Below are positions 1-6,507 of a DNA stretch of 7,830 nucleotides, piece by piece. Origin of the DNA: Chitinophagales bacterium (lineage in GTDB: Bacteria > Bacteroidota > Bacteroidia > Chitinophagales > UBA2359); contig JAHDDA010000122.1 in NCBI GenBank assembly GCA_020629595.1, forward strand, positions 1 through 7,830. Reading direction: 5' to 3'. The position numbers and the translations under genes were made by a program. Under the pieces are notes generated by a model. The model was not told where the DNA came from and did no database searches. It saw only the letters and a list, made by a program, of their open reading frames with translations. Within the stretch, counting starts at the first letter, position 1. The number at the start of each line of letters is the position of its first letter.

Positions 1-49
1 CCATTCACACAATTTTTATTCCTTTACATTTTAAACTTTAAAAAACCCA

Positions 50-1084
50 ATGGGGCTATTCGATTTTTTAACACACGAAATAGCGATTGACTTAGGAACA
101 GCCAATACGCTTATAATATATAAAGGACAGGTAATCGTTGATGAACCTTCTATAGTAGCACGTGACCGAACTACCAAAAAAGTTATTGCCGTAGGAAAAC
201 GTGCACAGCAAATGTTTGGTAAAACACATAAAAACATTGAAACAATTCGACCACTTAAAGATGGTGTTATTGCAGATTTTGAAGCCGCCGAAGAAATGAT
301 AAGGCAAATGATAAAAATGCTTTACGACCGTAAACGTTGGCTTTCGCCTCAATATAAAATGGTAATATGTATTCCTTCGGGCATTACTGAAGTGGAAAAA
401 GAAGCCGTTTTTAAATCGGCAGAAAAATCAAATTCACGTGAAACTTACTTAATACACGAACCAATGGCAGCAGCCTTGGGAATTGGTATTGATGTAGGCG
501 AACCAGAAGGGAATATGGTAATTGATATTGGTGGAGGAACAACAGAAATTGCTGTAATTGCCTTAATGGGAATAGTTTGCGATGAATCTATTAGAGTAGC
601 AGGTGATGAATTTACTTTGGCAATAGTTGATTTTATTCGCCGCCAACACAATATGCTTATTGGAGAAAGAACTGCTGAACAAATTAAAATTAAAGTAGGC
701 TCTGCTTTAGAACAATTACCCGATGCTATTGCACCAGCCGATATTCCTGTAAATGGGCGAGATTTAATGACTGGTGTACCAAAACAGATTTATGTAGGTT
801 ATAAAGAAATAAGCAAATGCTTAAATGTTTCTATTTCAAATATTGAAGAAGCCGTTTTAAGAGCCTTAGAAGCTACACCGCCCGAGTTAGCCTCAGATAT
901 TTACGAAAGAGGAATTTATCTTACAGGTGGAGGTGCTTTACTACGTGGTTTAGATATAAGGTTAGCTCGCCGAACAAAATTAGATGTTCATGTAGCTGAA
1001 GACCCACTAAGAGCCGTAGTTCGTGGTACAGGTAAAGCGTTGGAAGCTCCAGAAAAATATCCGTTTTTAATTAGTAAATCATAA
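50..1084 (+). CDS. mreB: Rod shape-determining protein MreB (actin homologue)
   Basis: MreB is a bacterial actin that polymerises with ATP into membrane-bound filaments and positions the cell-wall elongation machinery on the inner face of the cytoplasmic membrane. The 344 residues are full length for the family. The short hydrophobic N-terminus (MGLFDFL) fits a membrane-binding segment. Phosphate-1 motif IDLGTANTLI is at 13-22, the LIHEPMAAA helix at 134-142 (Glu137 kept, His136 where E. coli has Glu), phosphate-2 motif IDIGGGTTE at 158-166, and the adenosine motif LTGGGALLRG at 291-300. VAEDPLRAVVRG near the end is also typical. The wording of these motifs is of the Bacteroidota type. The ATG is preceded by an A-rich leader with no Shine-Dalgarno sequence. 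mreC follows after 39 bp with no terminator, so the two are probably cotranscribed. The 49 bp upstream show no recognisable promoter, so the operon may begin outside the window. Confidence 0.98.
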   Translation: MGLFDFLTHEIAIDLGTANTLIIYKGQVIVDEPSIVARDRTTKKVIAVGKRAQQMFGKTHKNIETIRPLKDGVIADFEAAEEMIRQMIKMLYDRKRWLSPQYKMVICIPSGITEVEKEAVFKSAEKSNSRETYLIHEPMAAALGIGIDVGEPEGNMVIDIGGGTTEIAVIALMGIVCDESIRVAGDEFTLAIVDFIRRQHNMLIGERTAEQIKIKVGSALEQLPDAIAPADIPVNGRDLMTGVPKQIYVGYKEISKCLNVSISNIEEAVLRALEATPPELASDIYERGIYLTGGGALLRGLDIRLARRTKLDVHVAEDPLRAVVRGTGKALEAPEKYPFLISKS

Positions 1085-1123
1085 TTTTATTACTAAACTT
1101 AATAGCTTACTTAAAATAAAAGT

Positions 1124-1957
1124 ATGCATACTTTACTGCAATTTCTAAGTAGAATAATTCCTTTTTTTACCTTTCTATTTCTAGAATTAGTATGCTTTAT
1201 TTTAATTATTAATCATCATCATTACCAGAGAGTTAGCTATTTGCATAGTGCCAACATTGTAAATGCTTTTTTCGATAATTCGCTTAGTGGCATAGGTGGT
1301 TATTTTCAGCTTTCTACCGAAAATGAACAATTAGTTAATCACAATAAAAGTTTGCTTCAAGCTGTGCTTAATAATAAAGTAGATACAGTTAATGTAGAAG
1401 AAAGCAATACTTTAGTTTTGGGTTTGAAATACGAAGTGGAAAGTGCAAGAGTAATTAATAAAACGGTAAACAAACAATACAATTATTTAACTATTAATAA
1501 AGGAAGTAAAGATGGTATAAAACCTGAAATGGGCGTAATAGCCGAAAATGGCGTGGTAGGAATTATAAAAAATGTATCGAGTAATTTTGCAACCGTTATG
1601 ACCTTAATTCATAAAGAATCTTTAATAAGTGCCGTTATGAAATCTACCAATAACTTTGGCTCTATACAATGGAATGGAGTAGATGCTCGTTTCGGAAAAT
1701 TAAAAGATATTCCTGCTTATGTAAACGTACCTATTGGCGATAGCATTTTTACTTCTGGACAATCATCTATTTTTCCAGATAAAATTTTTATTGGAACAAT
1801 TACCAATGCCATTAAAGAAGAAGGCGATAGTTTTTATGATATTGAAGTAGAATTTGCTACCAATTTTAGTACGCTTAAAAATATTTATGTTATAAACTAT
1901 AAACTTAAAGAAGAACAATTAAAACTTGAAAATGAAACCTTAGAAGGTGTGCAGTAA
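1124..1957 (+). CDS. mreC: Rod shape-determining protein MreC
   Basis: MreC is a bitopic membrane protein whose periplasmic domain links cytoplasmic MreB filaments to PBP2 and other wall synthases. The 277 residues show one N-terminal transmembrane segment at about 11-29, a short helical or coiled-coil stretch at about 61-85, and then the beta-rich periplasmic MreC core from about 105 to 260. Diagnostic pieces are NKGSKDGIKPEMGVI (125-139) followed by ENGVVGII (141-148), and TSGQSSIFPDKIFIGTI (210-226), which matches the usual TSG-SSIFP--I-IG pattern. It is somewhat shorter than E. coli MreC because the C-terminal tail is short. The stop codon TAA shares its last A with the ATG of mreD, which suggests translational coupling. 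Membership of the mreBCD operon makes the assignment secure despite the low conservation of this family. Confidence 0.95.
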   Translation: MHTLLQFLSRIIPFFTFLFLELVCFILIINHHHYQRVSYLHSANIVNAFFDNSLSGIGGYFQLSTENEQLVNHNKSLLQAVLNNKVDTVNVEESNTLVLGLKYEVESARVINKTVNKQYNYLTINKGSKDGIKPEMGVIAENGVVGIIKNVSSNFATVMTLIHKESLISAVMKSTNNFGSIQWNGVDARFGKLKDIPAYVNVPIGDSIFTSGQSSIFPDKIFIGTITNAIKEEGDSFYDIEVEFATNFSTLKNIYVINYKLKEEQLKLENETLEGVQ

Positions 1958-2475
1958 TGAAAGATAATTTATTCATATTAAATGTTGTTCGTTTTTTGGG
2001 CTTATTGTTCCTTCAATTATTTGTACTCAACGAAATTGAGTTACACAATTTTATCAATCCTTATATTTACCCACTTATAATTTTATTATTTGCACGAACA
2101 ACCAAGCCTTGGTTGTTGATGTTATTGGCTTTTTTTACAGGAATAATAGTTGATGCAAATGTAAACACCTTAGGAATGCACGCATCGGCTGCGGTATTTT
2201 TGGCTTTCATACGCCCAGCTATTTTACAATTTTTTCAGCCAAGGTTGGGGTATAATGAAATTGAAGACTTAGGTTCTCCAAAATTAGGTTTTCAGTGGTT
2301 TGTTGCTTACACCTCTATTGGAGTATTGGCACACCATATTTTTTATTTTATTATTGAAGCTTGGGATTTTACCTTTTTCATTAGTATATCAATGCGTATT
2401 TTGTGTAGCTTTTTGGTGAGTATGCTTATGATTATTATTTACAAATTTACGTTTGCTACAAAACGGATAAATTAA
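1957..2475 (+). CDS. mreD: Rod shape-determining protein MreD
   Basis: MreD is a small integral membrane protein of the elongasome that works with MreC and the RodA-PBP2 synthase. The 172 residues are very hydrophobic, with about six predicted membrane segments near residues 7-24, 35-47, 52-68, 72-90, 112-133 and 138-164. GIIVDANVNTLGMHASA (62-78) followed by AFIRP is the characteristic MreD stretch in Bacteroidota. The start ATG overlaps the mreC stop by one nucleotide. In many relatives genes for PBP2 (mrdA) and RodA follow directly; here the operon stops and meets a convergent sigma-factor gene 65 bp away. Its TAA stop codon lies inside the A-run that, on the opposite strand, forms the U-tract of the sigma gene's terminator. 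Confidence 0.93.
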   Translation: MKDNLFILNVVRFLGLLFLQLFVLNEIELHNFINPYIYPLIILLFARTTKPWLLMLLAFFTGIIVDANVNTLGMHASAAVFLAFIRPAILQFFQPRLGYNEIEDLGSPKLGFQWFVAYTSIGVLAHHIFYFIIEAWDFTFFISISMRILCSFLVSMLMIIIYKFTFATKRIN

Positions 2476-2509
2476 AAAAAGCAGCATACTTTTAAATATA
2501 TACTGCTTT
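2474..2509 (-). terminator. Probable intrinsic terminator of the sigma-factor gene at a convergent junction
   Basis: AAAGCAG (2478-2484) pairs perfectly with CTGCTTT (2503-2509). After one mismatch the stem continues for three A-T pairs (2486-2488 with 2499-2501), leaving a loop of about 10 nt. Read on the minus strand the stem ends in CTGCTTTTTTT, giving a run of seven Ts, so it fits a terminator for the sigma gene that ends at 2541. On the plus strand the stem is followed by CAATCAAAATT, which is a poor U-tract; T-rich stretches come only 25-40 nt later, at 2534-2539 and 2544-2550. Termination of the mre operon at this hairpin is therefore less certain. The stem has only three G-C pairs. 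Confidence 0.6.
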
Positions 2510-2540
2510 CAATCAAAATTAACTTTACGGGGCTTTTTTA

Positions 2541-3086
2541 CTATTTTTTTCTTGCTTCACCACAATTTTTATCATTTTCATACACCTTTAATTTCTCTTT
2601 AAGGTCTTTACGAGCAAAAAAGATTCTACTTTTTACTGTACCTAATGGTAGGTTTAAGTCTTCGGCAATTTCTTGGTATTTAAAGCCCTTGTAGTGCATC
2701 ATAAAAGGTACTCTATAATCATCGTCAAGTTCTACAATGGCATTCATAATATCTTCCATCATAAAATTGGCTTCCGAACGGTTAGAAACCACACTTTTAG
2801 AAGATGTTGTGTTAATGTAGTATAAATTATCGGTTGTATCAATAATGGTTTTGCGTTTTACCTTGCGTCTGTATCCATTTATGAAAATATTTTTCATTAT
2901 GGTAAAAAGCCAAGCCTTCAAATTTGTCCCTTCTCTAAATTTATCTTCATTAGTTAAAGCTCTAAATATAGTTTCCTGTACAAGATCATTAGCATCTTCA
3001 ATATCTTGTGTAAGATTAATAGCAAAAGGCTTTAAGTTTGAAGATAAACCAATAACTGATGTAGTAAAGTTTTTCGGATTAGACAT
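2541..3086 (-). CDS. ECF-type RNA polymerase sigma factor (sigma-70 family)
   Basis: This 181-residue protein has the two-domain layout of an extracytoplasmic-function sigma factor, which directs RNA polymerase to a specific promoter set. Region 2 spans about 14-77: DANDLVQETIFRAL (31-44) is the core-binding helix and LKAWLFTIMKNIFINGYRR (57-75 or so) covers the melting and -10 recognition helices. A variable linker (about 80-112) follows, then region 4 (about 113-165) with the helix-turn-helix YQEIAEDLNLPLGTVKSRIFFARKDL starting at 137, which binds the -35 element. There is no region 1 or 3. The C-terminal tail is short and basic. No anti-sigma gene lies on either side, so control by a distant partner, by expression level or by a two-component system is possible. 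The target genes cannot be told from sequence. It is in the same direction as uup but 167 bp downstream, so it probably has its own promoter. Confidence 0.95.
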   Translation of the reverse strand: MSNPKNFTTSVIGLSSNLKPFAINLTQDIEDANDLVQETIFRALTNEDKFREGTNLKAWLFTIMKNIFINGYRRKVKRKTIIDTTDNLYYINTTSSKSVVSNRSEANFMMEDIMNAIVELDDDYRVPFMMHYKGFKYQEIAEDLNLPLGTVKSRIFFARKDLKEKLKVYENDKNCGEARKK

Positions 3087-3096
3087 AGTAATATTT

Positions 3097-3131
3097 TTTG
3101 TTTAATCTTCTGCTAATATAAGTTAAACAAA
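3097..3131. repeat. Inverted repeat upstream of the sigma gene (candidate operator)
   Basis: TTTGTTTAA (3097-3105) and TTAAACAAA (3123-3131) are perfect 9-bp inverted copies separated by 17 nt, lying 11 to 45 bp upstream of the sigma-factor start codon. The right arm overlaps CAAAGTTG (3128-3135), whose minus-strand reading CAACTTTG differs at one defined position from the Bacteroidota -7 box TAnnTTTG. An operator or autoregulatory site overlapping the promoter would fit, but the arms are A/T-rich and chance is possible. Confidence 0.35.
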
Positions 3132-3170
3132 GTTGCAATGAGTTGTTTTGTTCTGTTTTTTTTATAAAAT

Positions 3171-3180
3171 GTTAAACAAA
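3171..3180. repeat. Third copy of the GTTAAACAAA motif
   Basis: GTTAAACAAA here is identical to positions 3122-3131, in the same orientation and 49 bp away start to start. Both copies are followed by a similar TGCA (GTTGCA at 3132-3137, ATGCA at 3181-3185). It lies in the 167-bp gap between uup and the sigma gene. It could be a distal binding site for the same regulator as the inverted repeat, or a coincidence in an A/T-rich spacer. Confidence 0.3.
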
Positions 3181-3253
3181 ATGCACTTTTATAGCAGGAA
3201 TTGTGGTATAAAATCTAGTTTAATAAACCCTTCAATATTTTTAATACAGGCTT

Positions 3254-5152
3254 TTAAGCATAATCGCTTAGTTCAATCCATCTATCGGTTTTACTTTCAA
3301 GTTCTACTAAAACATTTGAAAGTTCATTAGACCATTCCATTATTTGTTGGGTTTCGCCACCGCCACCTAATTTGTTTTCCAATTCAGCTTTTTGTATTTC
3401 AAGCTGTTCAATTTCGCTTTCTAAACCTTCAAATTCTCTTTTTTCTTTATACGAAAGTTTTCTTTTTTCTTGAGGTTGCTTCCACGTTTTTTCCTTTTTT
3501 TCGGCAACAGTATTTTCAGCTTTTTTTGCTTTTTCTTCGGCTTTTTCTCGTTTTTCTTTTGCTACTGCTAATCTATATTGTGTGTAATTTCCTGGAAAAT
3601 CACGCACCCTACCTTGTCCTTCAAACACAAATAAATGCTCCACTAATTTATCCATAAAATACCTATCGTGGGTAACAATTAGCAAGCAACCTGGAAATTC
3701 TAATAAGAAGTCTTCCAACACATTTAAGGTCATTAAATCTAAATCGTTGGTAGGCTCATCTAAAATTAAAAAATTGGGGTTTTGCATTAAAATAGTGAGC
3801 AAGTGCAATCTTCGTTTTTCACCACCACTAAGTACCGAAACATAATCATAATGCCTTGAACGAGGGAATAAAAAACGTTCTAACAAAGCGGCGGCGGTTA
3901 ATTTTTGTCCCTTTTCTAACTGAATAAACTCGGCAACATCTCTAACGGTTTCAATTATGCGTTTACTTTCATTTAGCGAATTATCTTCTTGCCTATAATA
4001 ACCAATTTTTACTGTTTCGCCTATTACAATTTTACCAGAAGTTGGCTTTTCTTCGCCCATTATCATTTTCAAAAAAGTGGTTTTACCTGTTCCGTTTTCA
4101 CCAACAATACCTACTCTTTCAAATCGTCTAAATTTGTAAAAAAAGTCTTCCATTATTTTTAAATCTCCAAAAGACTTATTCACATAATGAAACTCTAAAA
4201 TTTTAGAACCAATGCGTTCTGTTTTAATATTAAGCTGTACACTTTCTTCTCCTACTTTTTGGTGGGCTTTTTTCTTTACATCAAAAAACGAATCAATTCG
4301 AGATTTTGCTTTTGTAGTTCTTGCTTTGGGTTGTCTTCGCATCCAATCTAGTTCTCGTTTGTACAAGCGTTGTGCATTTTCTAAATTGGCACGCATATTT
4401 TGGTGGCGTTCGGCTTTTTTTTCTAAATAGTAAGCATAATTACCTTTGTATTTATAAGAATTTCCCTTTTCAATTTCAATAATTTCATTGGTAATGGCAT
4501 CAATAAAATACCTATCGTGCGAAACCAAAAGTATTGCCGATTTAGATTTATTCAAATAGCCTTCAAGCCATTCAATCATTTCAATATCGAGGTGGTTGGT
4601 AGGCTCATCTAAAATCATTAAATCGGGCTGTTGCACTAAAATAGCGGCAAGAGCAATGCGTTTTTTTTGCCCTCCCGAAAGGGTAGCAACAGTTTGTTGC
4701 ATATTGGTTATTTTCAGTTTAGATAAAATTTCTTTCATCTTAACCTCATAATCCCACGCACCTTTTTGTTCCATTTCTTGCATTAAATCTTGCAACTTTT
4801 GGGCGTGTTCGGCACTTGGTCTTACCTCCTGAAGCATTACACATTCTTCGTATTGTTTTATTAACTGAAGAATTGGATTTTCCGTTTGAAAAATAGCCTC
4901 GTTTACCGTAGCATTTTCAGGTAAATCTGTTAGTTGCTCTAAATACCCAATACTAATGTGTGGGTGAATTTCTAATCGCCCTGCATCTGGAACATCAATT
5001 CCAGCAATACAACGTAAAAGGGTTGTTTTGCCCGTTCCATTTCTGGCAATTAAGGCAACTCGTTGAGCTTTGTTAATACTTATATCTATGTTTTCAAAAA
5101 GTTGCTTTTCGGCATACATTTTTGAAAGTCCCTCGGCAAAAATATAGTTCAT
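3254..5152 (-). CDS. uup: ABC-F family ATPase, Uup type
   Basis: ABC-F proteins carry two ATP-binding cassettes and no membrane domain; they act on the ribosome rather than as transporters. NBD1 has Walker A ARNGTGKT (36-43, Ala in place of the usual first Gly), signature LSGGQKKR (158-165), Walker B LMILDEPTNHLD (178-189, catalytic Glu183) and SHDRYF. A charged helical linker (about 243-300), the region that contacts tRNA in this family, joins to NBD2 with Walker A GENGTGKT (351-358), signature LSGGEKRR (441-448), Walker B LILDEPTNDLD (462-472, Glu466) and THDRYF (494-499). The Lys/Glu-rich C-terminal extension (about 530-632), with KLSYKEKREFEGLESEI starting at 565, is the coiled-coil domain that marks Uup rather than EttA. 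Total length of 632 is close to E. coli Uup. Uup has been linked to ribosome assembly and to transposon excision. An antibiotic-resistance ABC-F role is less likely given the Uup-type tail, but cannot be excluded. Confidence 0.92.
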   Translation of the reverse strand: MNYIFAEGLSKMYAEKQLFENIDISINKAQRVALIARNGTGKTTLLRCIAGIDVPDAGRLEIHPHISIGYLEQLTDLPENATVNEAIFQTENPILQLIKQYEECVMLQEVRPSAEHAQKLQDLMQEMEQKGAWDYEVKMKEILSKLKITNMQQTVATLSGGQKKRIALAAILVQQPDLMILDEPTNHLDIEMIEWLEGYLNKSKSAILLVSHDRYFIDAITNEIIEIEKGNSYKYKGNYAYYLEKKAERHQNMRANLENAQRLYKRELDWMRRQPKARTTKAKSRIDSFFDVKKKAHQKVGEESVQLNIKTERIGSKILEFHYVNKSFGDLKIMEDFFYKFRRFERVGIVGENGTGKTTFLKMIMGEEKPTSGKIVIGETVKIGYYRQEDNSLNESKRIIETVRDVAEFIQLEKGQKLTAAALLERFLFPRSRHYDYVSVLSGGEKRRLHLLTILMQNPNFLILDEPTNDLDLMTLNVLEDFLLEFPGCLLIVTHDRYFMDKLVEHLFVFEGQGRVRDFPGNYTQYRLAVAKEKREKAEEKAKKAENTVAEKKEKTWKQPQEKRKLSYKEKREFEGLESEIEQLEIQKAELENKLGGGGETQQIMEWSNELSNVLVELESKTDRWIELSDYA

Positions 5153-5181
5153 CTTTTGTGTGAATAGTGAGAAGCAAAAAG

Positions 5182-5203
5182 TGAAAAGTTTGCGAACTTT
5201 TCA
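5182..5203 (-). promoter_or_regulatory. Terminator-like hairpin in the presumed uup leader (candidate attenuator)
   Basis: Positions 5182-5190 (TGAAAAGTT) and 5195-5203 (AACTTTTCA) form a perfect 9-bp stem around a 4-nt loop. On the minus strand the stem is followed by CTTTTTGCTTC and then, 29 nt from the stem base, by the uup ATG. A stem plus T-run between promoter and start resembles an intrinsic attenuator. The stem has only two G-C pairs, and the neighbouring GTGAATAGTGAGAAG-like text also resembles degenerate intergenic repeats, so an inactive repeat is an alternative. Confidence 0.4.
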
Positions 5204-5225
5204 AAATTCTACGCTAATATTACAG

Positions 5226-5233
5226 CAAAGTTA
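5226..5233 (-). promoter_or_regulatory. Candidate -7 box for uup
   Basis: The minus-strand reading is TAACTTTG, a full match to the Bacteroidota -7 consensus TAnnTTTG. It would put the transcript start near 5220, about 65-70 nt upstream of the uup ATG and just before the leader hairpin. No TTG is found at the usual -33 distance, so only half the promoter is supported. Confidence 0.35.
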
Positions 5234-5241
5234 TAGTTTTG
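5234..5241 (+). promoter_or_regulatory. Candidate -7 box for the glycosyltransferase gene
   Basis: TAGTTTTG is a full match to TAnnTTTG on the plus strand and would start transcription near 5247, about 45 nt before the glycosyltransferase ATG. It directly abuts the candidate uup box on the other strand. No -33 TTG is seen at a suitable distance. Confidence 0.35.
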
Positions 5242-5293
5242 AGATTGAAAAAATTTGATGTTGTAAGTTAATCAACTACAATTACTAAGCAAA

Positions 5294-6388
5294 ATGAATA
5301 TTCTTCACCTTTCAACCCCTAAAAGCTGGCGAGGCGGCGAACAGCAAGTGTATTGGTTGTTTGAAGAAATAGAGCTACTTCAGCAACACAAGCAGCTTTT
5401 GGTATGCCCACAAAAAAGCGTTATGCAACAAAAATGTATAGCCAATAATTGGAAGCACATAACCCTAAAAAATGCACATCATTTTAATTTAGTTACCATA
5501 CGGTTTTTAGCCGAAATAGCAAAGCAAAATAAAATTGATATTATACACCTTCATGATGCACACGCCCTAAATATGGGTATTTTAGCAAGCTGTTTATTTG
5601 GTATGAAAATACCAATGGTTTTTACACGTAGAGTTGATTTTGAGTTGAATAAAAATTGGTTTACTCGTTTTAAATACAATCATTTTTGGCTGAAAAAAAT
5701 TATTTGTGTTTCCGAAAAAATTAAAAATGTAATTTCAAAAGATATTCAACTCAAAAGCAGATTAACAACAGTGCATAGTGGGGTGGATACTAAACGTTTT
5801 ATTGGAGGAAACAATTTTAAAAATGAATTAAAAATAGATAAAACAAGCATTTTAATTGGCAATGCTTCGGCACTTTCAGATCATAAAGATTTAATAACTT
5901 TTGTTGAAGTTGCCCAACAAATTATAAATAAAACCAATAAAAAAGTGCATTTTGTTTTAATTGGTGAAGGGAAGGAACGTTCTATTATTGAAAGGCGAAT
6001 AAAAGAATTGAAACTTACTACATATTTTACCTTAACAGGTTTTAGAAATGATATTGCTGAGATTTTACCGCAATTAGATATTTTTTTAATGACTTCAAAA
6101 GAAGAAGGCTTAGGCACAACAGTATTAGATGCAATGGCGGCTGGAGTAGCAGTTGTTTCTACTAATGCAGGTGGTTTACCCGAATCTGTTTTGCACCAAA
6201 AAACTGGATTATTGGCTAATGTTGCTGATGTTAAAAACCTATCGAACTTAATTTTACAACTAATAGAAAACAACGATTTAAAACAAACCTTAGAAACAGC
6301 GGCAAAAAATTGGGTAAATAAGCAGTTTTCAAAAGAAAAAATGGCAAAAGGTGTTTTAAAAGTTTATGACAATTTGGGAAAATCATAA
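5294..6388 (+). CDS. Glycosyltransferase, GT4 family (GT-B fold)
   Basis: The 364-residue protein is predicted to transfer a sugar from a nucleotide donor to a surface-glycan, lipopolysaccharide or glycolipid acceptor; donor and acceptor cannot be read from sequence. The N-terminal Rossmann domain (1 to about 165) opens with MNILHLS and a glycine-rich acceptor loop SWRGGEQQ (11-18), then has IIHLHDAHALNMG (83-95). The C-terminal domain (from about 185) binds the nucleotide sugar and contains VHSGVDTKRF (160-169, at the domain boundary), LIGEGKER (222-229), LTGFRNDI (247-254) and EGLGTTVLDAMAAG (271-284). The last is the EX7E motif, here Glu271 with Asp279 in place of the second Glu. NAGGLPESV (291-299) is also typical. 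There is no signal peptide or clear membrane span, so it is probably cytosolic or peripheral. It is divergent from uup and 119 bp upstream of murA in the same direction. Confidence 0.9.
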   Translation: MNILHLSTPKSWRGGEQQVYWLFEEIELLQQHKQLLVCPQKSVMQQKCIANNWKHITLKNAHHFNLVTIRFLAEIAKQNKIDIIHLHDAHALNMGILASCLFGMKIPMVFTRRVDFELNKNWFTRFKYNHFWLKKIICVSEKIKNVISKDIQLKSRLTTVHSGVDTKRFIGGNNFKNELKIDKTSILIGNASALSDHKDLITFVEVAQQIINKTNKKVHFVLIGEGKERSIIERRIKELKLTTYFTLTGFRNDIAEILPQLDIFLMTSKEEGLGTTVLDAMAAGVAVVSTNAGGLPESVLHQKTGLLANVADVKNLSNLILQLIENNDLKQTLETAAKNWVNKQFSKEKMAKGVLKVYDNLGKS

Positions 6389-6507
6389 TTAAACATTAAA
6401 ATTCATTGCTTTAAAATTTTATTGGTGTTTTTTTGTTATTGAATTTGTAATATTGTTAAAAAAACTCAACAACTCATTATTTCATAAACTCTTAAACTAA
6501 AAAGCAA

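Noticed and set aside
1085..1123. Possible promoter or terminator between mreB and mreC.
   Set aside because: The 39 bp contain no hairpin and no TAnnTTTG box; an ordinary operon spacer explains it.
3148..3330. A 60-codon plus-strand reading frame in the gap between uup and the sigma gene.
   Set aside because: It runs antisense into the end of uup, has no recognisable domain and its composition is what A/T-rich spacer translates to.
3746..4615. A 21-nt identical stretch occurs twice within uup (3746-3766 and 4595-4615).
   Set aside because: Both copies encode the DEPTN Walker B region of the two homologous ATP-binding cassettes, so this is conserved coding sequence and not a mobile or regulatory repeat.
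5881..6273. A 130-codon minus-strand frame inside the glycosyltransferase gene.
   Set aside because: It lies wholly opposite a well-supported coding region and shows no family motif; it is a shadow frame.
6398..6420. AAAATT and AATTTT inverted repeat after the glycosyltransferase gene, considered as a terminator.
   Set aside because: A six-bp stem made only of A-T pairs with an 11-nt loop is too weak to support termination.
6389..6507. Possible promoter for murA: TGAATTTG (6440-6447) or TAATATTG (6448-6455).
   Set aside because: Each misses the -7 consensus at one defined position and neither has a TTG at a convincing -33 distance; the A/T-rich spacer gives many such near matches.
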